From contig CALFVD010000023.1 in NCBI GenBank assembly GCA_937928005.1, positions 1 through 41,502 of the forward strand: a DNA stretch of 41,502 nt, read 5' to 3'. The DNA is from an uncultured Neomegalonema sp. GTDB taxonomy: Bacteria > Pseudomonadota > Alphaproteobacteria > Rhodobacterales > Rhodobacteraceae. Position 1 is the stretch's first letter. Each line of letters starts with the position of its first letter. Below, piece after piece: positions 33,776 to 41,156 of the stretch. Made by a program: the position numbers and the translations under genes. The notes under the pieces were generated by a model that was not told where the DNA came from, searched no databases, and saw only the letters and a program-made list of their open reading frames with translations.

Positions 33776-33967
33776 TTATTCTATATCATCCGGGTCGAAT
33801 GTTTCCGAGCGCCATCCCCGACCATCCGGGGGCCGCAAGGCGGGCTGGGGCGGCGCGTTGTTGATCACGACATCGCCGTGGATGGTGATGTGCGTGCTTC
33901 CGGGCTTGTCCGGCGAGGTCGAGGGGTCGGTCAGTGAGGCGTCGAGAATTCGAGACAGCTTGTCCAT
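33776..33967 (-). CDS. small prophage protein, unknown
   Basis: 63 residues from ATG 33967 (MDKLSRILDASL), which has GGAG 7 bases upstream; longer starts at 33979 and 34000 are possible. It is Pro- and Asp-rich: TDPSTSPDKPGSTHITIHGD, then INNAPPQPALRPPDGRG. No domain recognised. It lies downstream of the repressor on the same strand, inside the prophage left end, a place where Mu-like phages often carry lysogeny-expressed genes. A strong hairpin follows. Confidence 0.6.
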   Translation of the reverse strand: MDKLSRILDASLTDPSTSPDKPGSTHITIHGDVVINNAPPQPALRPPDGRGWRSETFDPDDIE

Positions 33968-34034
33968 GGCGTACTCCATACCATTCGTCAGGGATGGCAT
34001 AGTGTACCCAGCCTTACAGAACGTATAAAGAACA

Positions 34035-34529
34035 TTATAGGTTTACGTCTGACGAAATTCGCGCGATGAGTTCATCGGCGTCATAGCGTGCGCCTTCCTT
34101 GGCGCTGTTGTCCAGGTGCTCCCGGAACAGTGTGGCAATCAAGGGGCCGGTGGGATTGCGGCCCAGGCGCTTGATGTCATTGAGGGTCAGAATGACGGCG
34201 GCGGCGATTACGGCGTCATCGTCCAGACGTGCGTCGAGTGCTGGTGGTTCTTCGCGCGATACGGGGCCGTCACCAGTAACCAACCACTCCAGAGAAACCC
34301 CAGCCGCGCGTGATATGGCCACTAAGCTGGCCACTTTTGGCATGGTCCGCTTTGCCAAATAGCCGCCAAGGGTGCGTCTTGGTATCCCCGAAAGCTCCGC
34401 TAGCCGGTCAATCGTCCCCACAATATCAGCGCAACGCTTTATGCGGTCTGCATAAAGCTGTTTTTCATCAATGTCTTGCGCTCGACCTTCACTGATATTC
34501 AGTTCAGGCACATTTGTGCTTGACGACAT
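34035..34529 (-). CDS. XRE-type phage repressor (Mu c-like)
   Basis: 164 residues from ATG 34529 (MSSSTNVPELN); the frame continues to 34793 but that part is antisense to the next gene. The HTH lies at residues about 25-85: YADRIKRCADIVGTIDRLAE, LSGIPRRTLGGYLAKRTMPK, then SRAAGVSLEWLVTGDGP. It should bind near its own start and repress the rightward early promoter, keeping the phage dormant. The first codons overlap the -35 of that promoter, so transcription of the two may interfere. Confidence 0.85.
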   Translation of the reverse strand: MSSSTNVPELNISEGRAQDIDEKQLYADRIKRCADIVGTIDRLAELSGIPRRTLGGYLAKRTMPKVASLVAISRAAGVSLEWLVTGDGPVSREEPPALDARLDDDAVIAAAVILTLNDIKRLGRNPTGPLIATLFREHLDNSAKEGARYDADELIARISSDVNL

Positions 34530-34548
34530 AGTACATACTGGCCATATT
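34520..34548 (+). promoter_or_regulatory. rightward early promoter of the prophage
   Basis: TTGACG (34520-34525), a 17-base spacer and CATATT (34543-34548) give a 5/6 and 4/6 match to sigma70 boxes, about 45 bases before the first early gene. It lies over the repressor start, so repressor binding to the 64-base divergent gap (34530-34593) would block it. Confidence 0.55.
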
Positions 34549-34593
34549 AATCCACACACAAAGCCGATTACGAATAACCGACAAGGGGCGACC

Positions 34594-34872
34594 ATGCCTG
34601 AGAAATCCGAAAAACTCCAGCCCGGACGCGCTTTGCACGACGCGATCAGTGCGGCGTTCCGCAATCGCGGTGAAAGCCTGACCTCGTGGTGTACGAAAAA
34701 AGGATTACTGCACAGCAACTTACGCCAAGCCGCATTCGGGATGTGGATCGGCCCGAAAGGCGTCAAGGCGCTCAATGAAGCCATCGACGCCACCGACCGC
34801 GAGACGGTCGAGCTGCTCTATGCGCAGCGGATGAAATCGGAAACCGAACAGCTTGAGACGGAGGTCGCGTGA
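34594..34872 (+). CDS. first early prophage gene, Ner/Cro-position protein
   Basis: 92 residues. Basic and helical: ALHDAISAAFRNRGESLTSW, then TKKGLLHSNLRQAAFG, which resembles an HTH of the type used by small phage regulators, followed by ALNEAIDATDRETVELLYAQ. It holds the place of Mu Ner: first rightward gene, divergent from the repressor, 64 bases between the starts. I infer a role in early transcription control; the family is not certain. Confidence 0.75.
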   Translation: MPEKSEKLQPGRALHDAISAAFRNRGESLTSWCTKKGLLHSNLRQAAFGMWIGPKGVKALNEAIDATDRETVELLYAQRMKSETEQLETEVA

Positions 34873-35174
34873 TGGCCGGATCCAAGCACTTCAACCGGCT
34901 CACGCCAGCCGAAGCGGAGCGGCTGGCTATGCTCTCCGAAGAATGCGGTGAAGTAATTCAGGCAGTTGGTAAAATACTGCGTCACGGGTATGAAAGTTAC
35001 CACCCAGCCGACCCCAGCACGACAAACCGCGACCTTCTTGCTAAAGAATTGAGTGACTTGGTTTCTGTCATGCAGATGATGGACGGTGACTTTTCCATCA
35101 TCGACGCGAAAGACCATGACGCCGCAATCGCCAAGAAACTGCGCTATACGCACCATCAGGGCGGTGAAGCATGA
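34872..35174 (+). CDS. MazG-like nucleotide pyrophosphohydrolase
   Basis: 100 residues. The all-alpha NTP-PPase pattern is present: LSEECGEVIQAVGKILRHG (E-E-x-x-E) and, after about 28 residues, ELSDLVSVMQMM (E-x-x-D). These enzymes hydrolyse non-canonical NTPs, and phage versions may lower alarmone or dUTP levels. ATG 34872 overlaps the previous stop by one base, with GGAGG upstream. It lies in the early operon; the next gene starts inside its stop (ATGA). Confidence 0.85.
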   Translation: MAGSKHFNRLTPAEAERLAMLSEECGEVIQAVGKILRHGYESYHPADPSTTNRDLLAKELSDLVSVMQMMDGDFSIIDAKDHDAAIAKKLRYTHHQGGEA

Positions 35175-35506
35175 GCGCGGCTGTACTCGAAGAAATGCGG
35201 CGCGCTGGTATTGCGAAAAATCAACTTGATGTTGCAGCGCTGGCGTTGCGGTCGATGGCCGACCTACTCGGAAACGCCGAGCCTTTTTCGCAAAGAAGCG
35301 ACGGCGAGGGTGAGATTGCCTGGTGCATTGGCTTCCACGATCTCCGCCTCAGCCTGGAGTTCGGCAACTATCGCGCTGAGGTCGCTCTCGTCGAGAACGC
35401 CTTTTCGTTTCAGGGCGATGAGCGTGTGGACGACGGCGCTGAAGGTGAAGTCGGGACGGATCATGTGAGCCTCACTGTGAAAATGTCCGTGGAGCGTAGC
35501 ACATGA
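35171..35506 (+). CDS. early prophage protein, unknown
   Basis: 111 residues, not recognised. N-terminal helix MSAAVLEEMRRAGIAKNQLD, then a Gly/Glu-rich C-terminal part. It begins in a 4-base ATGA overlap with the MazG-like gene and ends in a 4-base overlap with the gene at 35503; two exact coupled junctions argue that it is translated. However, the minus strand of its C-terminal two thirds carries another gene-like frame (35464-35264), so part of it may be shadow. No function assigned. Confidence 0.6.
   Translation: MSAAVLEEMRRAGIAKNQLDVAALALRSMADLLGNAEPFSQRSDGEGEIAWCIGFHDLRLSLEFGNYRAEVALVENAFSFQGDERVDDGAEGEVGTDHVSLTVKMSVERST
35264..35464 (-). CDS. antisense small ORF, possible phage protein
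   Basis: 66 residues. MIRPDFTFSAVVHTLIALKR, then VLDESDLSAIVAELQAEAEI, reads as a tidy helical protein, with GTGAGG 6 bases before its ATG and strongly GC-biased third codon positions. It lies wholly opposite the gene at 35171-35506. Either this frame or its opposite may be non-coding; both could be used. No family recognised. Confidence 0.4.
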   Translation of the reverse strand: MIRPDFTFSAVVHTLIALKRKGVLDESDLSAIVAELQAEAEIVEANAPGNLTLAVASLRKRLGVSE

Positions 35507-35721
35507 GCGCCCCGTCTTTCCCCTACCTGCTCTGGCAAGAGCGTGTGGCGCGTGAGGGGGCCAAGGTTGGCGATTATCTGCGCTGGCTGGCCGTCCAGTA
35601 TGCAGCGTTTCGGCAAGAAGTTGCGCGGAACGGTGATGACATTCTGTGCGGGCCGGGGACGCCGACCAGCCCGGCGAGGTTCAACCATTTCCTTCGCCGT
35701 CGCATTGGAGGAGCCGCGTGA
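35503..35721 (+). CDS. early prophage protein, unknown
   Basis: 72 residues: MSAPSFPYLLWQERVAREGA, then DYLRWLAVQYAAFRQEVARN, and a basic end HFLRRRIGG. No domain recognised. GGAG lies 9 bases before ATG 35503, and both ends overlap neighbours (ATGA before, GTGA after), so it belongs to the coupled early operon. Confidence 0.7.
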   Translation: MSAPSFPYLLWQERVAREGAKVGDYLRWLAVQYAAFRQEVARNGDDILCGPGTPTSPARFNHFLRRRIGGAA

Positions 35722-35915
35722 GCGCCCTGGAGATCATCACCATGACCGAGCGCGATGCCTTGGTCATGGATGTGCAGATCGAGGCGGTGTGGGCATTCCC
35801 CGGCTCGATGCGTGCCGCCATCGAGCGCCCGGACTACTACCCCGCCCCGATTGTGACTGAGGCGCTGTGGCTGCGCGATGCGCGCCAGGCCGACCAGAAG
35901 AGCAAGAGACAGTAA
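35718..35915 (+). CDS. early prophage protein, unknown
   Basis: 65 residues from GTG 35718 (overlapping the preceding stop as GTGA, with GGAGGA 5 bases upstream); ATG 35742 is an alternative. Sequence VSALEIITMTERDALVMDVQ, then AFPGSMRAAIERPDYYP, is acidic first and basic at the end. No function can be stated. MuA starts 3 bases after its stop. Confidence 0.65.
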   Translation: MSALEIITMTERDALVMDVQIEAVWAFPGSMRAAIERPDYYPAPIVTEALWLRDARQADQKSKRQ

Positions 35916-35918
35916 GCC

Positions 35919-38231
35919 ATGACAACAGCCGTGACATATCGGGCCGCGCCCGTGCTGGAGATCGACGCCGAGACGGTGTCGCTTCCGGTCGCGGCTGGCG
36001 ATGCGCCATCGTCCTTAATCACACTCGGAAATGAGATTAAGGATACGACTAAGGACGTTCAAAGGACGGACGACCTGTGGATAACTCCAGAAGAAGCTGC
36101 CCAATTTATGGGCATTCATGTTCGCAACGCTCGACGTGCTCTTGCCGCTCGTGAGTGGCGTGGTCACGCTCTTGTTGTCCGCGAAATCCATGGTCAACGC
36201 GCACGGGGCGGCAAGGCCCTCCAGGTGCATGTCGATAGCTTGCCGGAGGCGCAGCGGGCGGCGTGGTGGTCGGCGCGCGGGGTGGACATCCATTCGCGCC
36301 CTGACCCGGAGGTCACGGCGCTGATCGAGGCGGGGCCGGGGCATGATCCGGCCTGGAAGGCGAAGGTCGAGGAGGCGCGCTGGAAGCTGTCGATCATCGA
36401 GCCGCTTATGCGCCTCGACCGGATCAAGCGGGCGGCGGCGGTGGCCGACCTGATCGGCACCAAGTCGATGACGCCGGAAGGCAAGCTGCGCAGTCTGACC
36501 AAAGCGTCGCTCTATGGCTGGATGAAGGACTACCGCGCGGGCGGTCTTGGCGGGCTGGTCAAGAAAAAGCGCAAGGATATTGGCCGGGCGCGGGTGACGG
36601 TCACGCGGTCCTGGGACAAGTTTTTCGCGCCGCATGTGGCGCTGGATGATCGGCTCACCGTCGCGGGCGAGATCGAGGGCTATATCAAGAGCCTGTGGGC
36701 ATCGGGCGCGACGTGGCGCACCGTGTCGGAATTCTCCACCACCAAGCTCATGGACCTGTCGGACGGGCTGGAGTGTGCCGCGTGGCGGGTGCTGCCCAAG
36801 GGCGGGCCGACCAATACGGGCAAGGTGCTGAGCCAGTTCGGCGTGTGCCATGTCAACCGGCGCGTGGTCGAGGGCTTCCGCGATTACTCGGTGGTGCATG
36901 TCGCCGAAAAGGACGCCAAGCGCTTTCACGATGCGCATTCGCCCTATGTGCTGCGCGATTATTCGAGCTTACGCCCGCGTGAGATCGTGGTGGGCGACGT
37001 TCGCCCGATGGACGTTATGATGCTGCGCCCCAACGGGAAGCCGGTCTATCCCCAGGCTATCAGCTGGCTCGATGTGGCCACCGCCGAAATGTATATGACG
37101 GTTGTGGTGCTGGAGCCGGGCGAAGGGGTGCGGCGGCTGCATGTGGCGCAATCCTTTGCCGCGATGGTGGAGGAATGGGGTTTGCCCCGGCTGCTCTATC
37201 TCGACAACGGGTCGGAATATTCCTGGCCGGAAATGATGGCCGGGTTTTCGGAGCTGTCGCGGCTGACGGGCGAGATGTCCACCTTCGACCTTGAGGGCGA
37301 TGCGCGGGTGTCGGAGCGGCGTGAGGCGATCATCCGGTCGCGGGCCTATAACGCGAAGGGCAAGCCCGCCATTGAAGGCGTGTTCGGCAATCTGGAGGGC
37401 GAACACTTCTCCATGATGCCCGGCTGGACGGCGGGCGACCGCATGAACAAGAAGACCCGCCAGCAAGGCAAGGAGCCGGACGCCTTCCCCGGCGATGAGC
37501 GGGCCTTCCTGGATCACGTCGCCATCGAGCTCGAATGGTATCACAAGCGGCCCCAGCGCGGGCGGCTGCGCGGCAAGAGCCCCAATGAGGTCTTGCGCGA
37601 CCACATCGCGGCGGGCTGGGGCAAGATGGTGCTCAATGACCCAGATGTGCTCCTCCTCGCCTTTGCCGAGGAAATGAGCCGCACGGTGGATCGTGGGTAC
37701 ATCCGCTATACCCCGAAAAAGGGCGAGCAAGGCTACGTCTATTATCATGACGCGCTGCTGGGGTGCTTGCCCGGCGAGAGCATCACGGTGCGGATCGCCC
37801 CCCATGATCCCTCGCTCGCCTTCTGTTTCCGTGATGGTGCGCTGCTTTGTGTCGCCTCGCCCGCCGAGCGGTATCACCCGCTCGACCCGGCGGGGGCGAA
37901 GGAAGCCGGACGCCGCAAGGCGATGCTGCGCCGGGAAGTCACCGAGAAGCGCAAGCATTGCGGCCTCTTGAGCCTGGTGGATGAGACGGTGCGCCATATG
38001 GACCGCTTGCCGGATGCCCCGGAGGTGCCGGAGGCGGGCCGGGTGAGCATCGGCATGGCGGAGCAAATGCGGGCCAAGGCGGCGGAAGAGGCCGTCACCC
38101 GCGCCAATGCCAAGCGCATCGAGCGTGAAGAGCCCCGCCAATTCAATCAATTCGGATCGAAATCAAAAGACCCGCGCCTTGCCGAGATCGAGGCGAGATG
38201 GGCGGAAGAACAGGAGGAAGAGCATGTCTGA
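35919..38231 (+). CDS. Mu-type transposase MuA (DDE)
   Basis: 770 residues. N-terminal HTH (DLWITPEEAAQFMGIHVRNA, near residue 48) and further DNA-binding parts (GSL-type KASLYGWMKDYRAGGLGGLV). The catalytic triad is D360 (VVGDVRPMD), D429 (LYLDNGSEYSW) and E486 (KPAIEGVFGNLE); the spacing 69 and 57 nearly equals that of Mu (D269, D336, E392). The C-terminal part (residues about 560-770) includes a beta barrel and a charged tail that probably contacts MuB. It cleaves and joins phage ends during replicative transposition. The segment at 36000-36130 uses fewer GC codons than the rest. Confidence 0.96.
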   Translation: MTTAVTYRAAPVLEIDAETVSLPVAAGDAPSSLITLGNEIKDTTKDVQRTDDLWITPEEAAQFMGIHVRNARRALAAREWRGHALVVREIHGQRARGGKALQVHVDSLPEAQRAAWWSARGVDIHSRPDPEVTALIEAGPGHDPAWKAKVEEARWKLSIIEPLMRLDRIKRAAAVADLIGTKSMTPEGKLRSLTKASLYGWMKDYRAGGLGGLVKKKRKDIGRARVTVTRSWDKFFAPHVALDDRLTVAGEIEGYIKSLWASGATWRTVSEFSTTKLMDLSDGLECAAWRVLPKGGPTNTGKVLSQFGVCHVNRRVVEGFRDYSVVHVAEKDAKRFHDAHSPYVLRDYSSLRPREIVVGDVRPMDVMMLRPNGKPVYPQAISWLDVATAEMYMTVVVLEPGEGVRRLHVAQSFAAMVEEWGLPRLLYLDNGSEYSWPEMMAGFSELSRLTGEMSTFDLEGDARVSERREAIIRSRAYNAKGKPAIEGVFGNLEGEHFSMMPGWTAGDRMNKKTRQQGKEPDAFPGDERAFLDHVAIELEWYHKRPQRGRLRGKSPNEVLRDHIAAGWGKMVLNDPDVLLLAFAEEMSRTVDRGYIRYTPKKGEQGYVYYHDALLGCLPGESITVRIAPHDPSLAFCFRDGALLCVASPAERYHPLDPAGAKEAGRRKAMLRREVTEKRKHCGLLSLVDETVRHMDRLPDAPEVPEAGRVSIGMAEQMRAKAAEEAVTRANAKRIEREEPRQFNQFGSKSKDPRLAEIEARWAEEQEEEHV

Positions 38232-38931
38232 AGTCATGGAGACCCCGGCGCTGGCGGAAGCCCTGGCGCTCACCGATGCAGTACTGGAGACGCCGCGCGG
38301 TGTGGGCCGGATCGGGAGCATCATCGGCGAGCCCGGCACCGGCAAGACGCACGCCGGGTTTTACCTGGCCGATCATCAACAGGGCGTGCGGATCGAGTGC
38401 ATGGAAGGGGCCAGCAAGCGCACCTTGGCATGGCAGATCGCATCGGCCTTCGGGTTGCCGACCGAAGGCTCTTCGGATGCCTTGCGGCTGCGCATCCTCC
38501 AGGAATGCGAGGGCCGGTTGATCGTGATGGATGAGGCCAACCACCTCACCGTCAAGCAACTCGAATGGCTGCGCCCGCTGGCTGATGTCGGCGGAGCCGG
38601 GTTGCTCTTGATCGGCACCGACTTGCTGGAACGCACCTTCCAGCTGGGCCGCAATGTCACGCTCTTGGCGCAGTTCGCCAGCCGCAAGGGCGCGAAGGAA
38701 ATCCGCTTTGCGCCGATGGATGCGATCCAGGTGTCCGCTTTCGTGCTGGAGCCCCGCTTCGGGGCGGTCGGAAAGCAGATCGCCACCGCGTTCCACCAAG
38801 GGTGCAAGGGCTATTGGCGCGATGCCATCGGCCTTGCGGATGCGTGCGCCCGGATCATGCGCGTCGAGGAAACCAACGCGCTCTCTCAACCCATCGTGAA
38901 AGCCGCGCGCCACGCCATGGCGCGCCGATAA
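38224..38931 (+). CDS. MuB-like AAA+ target-capture ATPase
   Basis: 235 residues from ATG 38224 with GAGGAAG upstream, overlapping the MuA stop by 8 bases. Walker A is GEPGTGKT (about residues 37-44), Walker B is LIVMDEANH, with sensor-1 LLLIGTD. In Mu, B binds target DNA with ATP, brings it to the transpososome and gives target immunity. It lacks the N-terminal HTH extension of Mu B (312 residues), like many MuB/TniB/IstB relatives. Confidence 0.93.
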   Translation: MSEVMETPALAEALALTDAVLETPRGVGRIGSIIGEPGTGKTHAGFYLADHQQGVRIECMEGASKRTLAWQIASAFGLPTEGSSDALRLRILQECEGRLIVMDEANHLTVKQLEWLRPLADVGGAGLLLIGTDLLERTFQLGRNVTLLAQFASRKGAKEIRFAPMDAIQVSAFVLEPRFGAVGKQIATAFHQGCKGYWRDAIGLADACARIMRVEETNALSQPIVKAARHAMARR

Positions 38932-38943
38932 CAGGAGGCTCTT

Positions 38944-39198
38944 ATGGACGCCACTATCGCCGAACGCCCCCCGGCCAAGCCGCTCGCCCCATCCGCCCTT
39001 GCCCCGCGCCCGATGTGGAAGCTGGAGGCCTACTGGCAGTTTGAGGGCGGCGGCAAGGTCAAGGCTCACGCCGACGCGGACCAGCTCAAGGCGGCGCTGG
39101 TCCGGGCCATCCTGGAAGCCCCGCGCGATGCCATCGGCGGCGCGGTGTTTCTGCCCGGAAACATGGTCCCCATCGCCACCTTCAAATTCAACATCTGA
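38944..39198 (+). CDS. small prophage protein, unknown
   Basis: 84 residues: Pro/Ala-rich start, then MWKLEAYWQFEGGGKVKAHA and AALVRAILEAPRDAIGGAVF. AGGAGG lies 5 bases before ATG 38944. It sits between MuB and DUF3164 in the same orientation with small gaps. Not recognised. Confidence 0.75.
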   Translation: MDATIAERPPAKPLAPSALAPRPMWKLEAYWQFEGGGKVKAHADADQLKAALVRAILEAPRDAIGGAVFLPGNMVPIATFKFNI

Positions 39199-39211
39199 CC
39201 AGGAGAAACCC

Positions 39212-39829
39212 ATGCCACTCGACGAAATACCCGAAGGGTACATGCAAGACGCCAAGGGCGCGCTTGTGCCCGTGGACACCATCAAGCCGGAGCATCTGGC
39301 CGAAGACCAGCTCGTCAAAGACCTGATCGTCAAGGCGGAGCAAGTGAGCAAGGTATTGACCGATTACCGCGCGCACGCGCTGGAAGAGGTCGCCGCCTTC
39401 CGTGAGCTGATCGCCGAGAAGTACAACGCCAAGAAGGGCGGCGCGAAAGGCAACATCACGCTCAACACCTTCGACGGCACGCTCCAGGTGCAGGTGAGCA
39501 TCGGCGAGGCGATCAACTTCGGGCCGGAGCTGGAGGCCGCGAAACAGTTGATCGACGAATGCGTGCTGCGCTGGTCGGAGACTTCCGGGCCGGAGGTCAA
39601 GGCGTTGATCCAGCACGCCTTTCAAACGAACAAACAAGGCAAGATCGACACGGGCCGGGTGCTTGGCTTGCGTCGCCTCGAAATCAGCGATCCCGCCTGG
39701 CTTAGCGCCATGGATGCGATCTCTGATGCGGTGCGTGTGACCGGATCGAAAACGTATGTCCGCGTCTACCGCCGCGACCCGAAGACCGAGAGCAAGACGG
39801 CAATCCCGCTTGATCTCGCCAACGCTTGA
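39212..39829 (+). CDS. DUF3164 family phage protein
   Basis: 205 residues from ATG 39212 (AGGAGAAACCC upstream). Start IPEGYMQDAKGALVPVDTIK is diagnostic of DUF3164, with YNAKKGGAKGNITLNTFDGT and the C-terminal SDAVRVTGSKTYVRVYRR. The family is nearly confined to Mu-like phages and lies after MuB. Function unknown; a role with DNA or transposition intermediates is only inferred from place. Confidence 0.92.
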   Translation: MPLDEIPEGYMQDAKGALVPVDTIKPEHLAEDQLVKDLIVKAEQVSKVLTDYRAHALEEVAAFRELIAEKYNAKKGGAKGNITLNTFDGTLQVQVSIGEAINFGPELEAAKQLIDECVLRWSETSGPEVKALIQHAFQTNKQGKIDTGRVLGLRRLEISDPAWLSAMDAISDAVRVTGSKTYVRVYRRDPKTESKTAIPLDLANA

Positions 39830-39851
39830 ACCCCGAAAAGGAGAGAAGACC

Positions 39852-40115
39852 ATGACTTACGAAGAGCTGATCAACCGCGTTTCCGACGCTTCCGGCGAGA
39901 GTGAAGCCGCATGTGATCGGGTGCTCGATGCCCTGCGCGCCGAGCTGCACAAGGGCGAAGAGGTGCCCTTGCCTGGCGTCGGCAAGTTTTCCGTCACCCA
40001 GCGCGCCGCCCGCAAGGGTCGCAACCCCCAGACGGGCGAGGAGATCGCGATCCCGGCCAAGACGGTGCCGAGCTTCAAGGCTTCCTCGAAATACAAGGCG
40101 GCGGTGGTCGGTTGA
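39852..40115 (+). CDS. HU family DNA-binding protein (phage-encoded)
   Basis: 87 residues, HU length. TYEELINRVSDASGESEAAC (helices 1-2), LPGVGKFSVTQRAARKGRNP with the GxFxxxxRxxRxGRNPxTG arm motif, then IPAKTVPSFKASSKYK. In Mu the host HU helps bend DNA in the transpososome; here the phage carries its own copy just after MuA and MuB, which suggests the same service. GAGAGAAG precedes the ATG. Confidence 0.94.
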   Translation: MTYEELINRVSDASGESEAACDRVLDALRAELHKGEEVPLPGVGKFSVTQRAARKGRNPQTGEEIAIPAKTVPSFKASSKYKAAVVG

Positions 40116-40125
40116 TCGCCCCCAG

Positions 40126-40150
40126 GCGGGCCGGGTGCGCCCCGGCCCGC
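40126..40150 (+). terminator. GC-rich hairpin after HU
   Basis: GCGGGCCGGG (40126-40135) and CCCGGCCCGC (40141-40150) form a perfect 10-bp stem with a 5-base loop, 11 bases after the HU stop. Without a T-run it may attenuate or pause rather than end transcription, since phage genes continue behind it. Confidence 0.55.
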
Positions 40151-40180
40151 TGCTTCAATCACACTGGATAGGAGTTTCAA

Positions 40181-40684
40181 ATGGCTGATCTACTAACGCG
40201 ATCCGGTGCATATATCAGTCAGTGCAGACAGTATCGCTATTGGCTGGAGCGGAAATGGGACACGGGTTTCAAGCCACAAGTATTTGTGATGCTGAACCCC
40301 TCCACTGCTGATGCAAGAGAAGATGACCCGACAATTCGCCGTTGTATGGGATTTGCAAAACGTGAGGGTGCGGGCGGTATTATTGTCGTTAATCTTTTCG
40401 CATATCGCACGACCGACCCAAAAGAGCTTGAAGTCGCCGAAGATGCTGTCGGCCCCGCAAATCAACAGGCCATAGGGGATGCGCTTCTGACTGCCACACT
40501 TACAGAGTGTCCGGTCATTTGTGCATGGGGTGCAAACCGACGCGCCGAAGAACAGGCAGTTAAGCTAAAGAGCCGCGCCCTGGATTTTGGAGCGAAGCTG
40601 GTTTGCTTGGGCATTACGGCTGGCGGCGCGCCACGACACCCTCTGTACGTCAAGGGCAACGCGCCCTTGATCTCGTACCATTGA
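40181..40684 (+). CDS. DUF1643 domain protein
   Basis: 167 residues. YRYWLERKWDTGFKPQVFVM, then LNPSTADAREDDPTIRRCMG and FAYRTTDPKELEVAEDAVGP, are the standard DUF1643 signatures. The family is carried by many phages and hosts and has no proven function. Its codon use is less GC-rich than the surrounding phage genes, suggesting that it is a later-acquired cargo (moron) in the early operon. TAGGAG lies 9 bases before ATG 40181. Confidence 0.92.
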   Translation: MADLLTRSGAYISQCRQYRYWLERKWDTGFKPQVFVMLNPSTADAREDDPTIRRCMGFAKREGAGGIIVVNLFAYRTTDPKELEVAEDAVGPANQQAIGDALLTATLTECPVICAWGANRRAEEQAVKLKSRALDFGAKLVCLGITAGGAPRHPLYVKGNAPLISYH

Positions 40685-40695
40685 GGTAATGAGCG

Positions 40696-40983
40696 ATGCA
40701 AACGCTCGATATTCCCATGATTGCGAAGGCAGCGAAGGTCCAGGAGCGCACGGTGCAGCGTGTTTTTACCGAGTTCCTGCAAGGCCATCGCTTTGCCTGG
40801 CGCAAGGCGAGGGTGGTGGTTGTCCAGGGTGGACGGGAAGCCGAATTCGCCAGCCTTCCGTCCGATGTGCGGGAGCGCGCGCTGGTCATCATGGGCCAGC
40901 TTGATCTCCCGCTACCCCCCCCCATGGCGCAAATTAATCTGGACTATCGGCGCGCTGCTGACGTGGCGCGCCCGGCACATTGA
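40696..40983 (+). CDS. small prophage protein with possible HTH, unknown
   Basis: 95 residues: MQTLDIPMIAKAAKVQERTV, then QRVFTEFLQGHRFAWRKARV, looks like a short helix-turn-helix head. The C terminus is Pro-rich. No family recognised. It lies between DUF1643 and gemA in the same direction. Confidence 0.75.
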   Translation: MQTLDIPMIAKAAKVQERTVQRVFTEFLQGHRFAWRKARVVVVQGGREAEFASLPSDVRERALVIMGQLDLPLPPPMAQINLDYRRAADVARPAH

Positions 40984-40997
40984 AAGAGGATAGAGTA

Positions 40998-41156
40998 ATG
41001 GTTGGACAAGCCCCAGGATCGCGGAAAACCACAGTGAGCCCCAAGCGGCGCGCGCTCCTTGGCCTTGTCCACAAGGGAGCGGCCAAGATGTTCGGCGATG
41101 ACCACGAGGCCTATGAGGATTGGCTGGAGCGTGAGACGGGCAAGCGGAGCTGTAAG
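40998..41156 (+). pseudogene. gemA: gemA (Mu regulatory protein, DUF1018), cut by an IS
   Basis: From ATG 40998 (AGAGGA upstream) 53 codons remain: KRRALLGLVHKGAAKMFGDD, then EAYEDWLERETGKRSC, the start of GemA/DUF1018. The frame then enters the ISAs1-family element at 41157 and reads into IS sequence. The expected rest (about 90-120 residues) would lie past the IS, outside the window. In Mu, GemA (Gp16-like) modulates host gene expression and precedes the middle regulator Mor. Confidence 0.8.

Noticed and set aside
36015-39351. Leftward frames of 307-402 codons opposite MuA, MuB and DUF3164
   Set aside because: GC-rich antisense shadows; MuA has its full catalytic triad on the plus strand.
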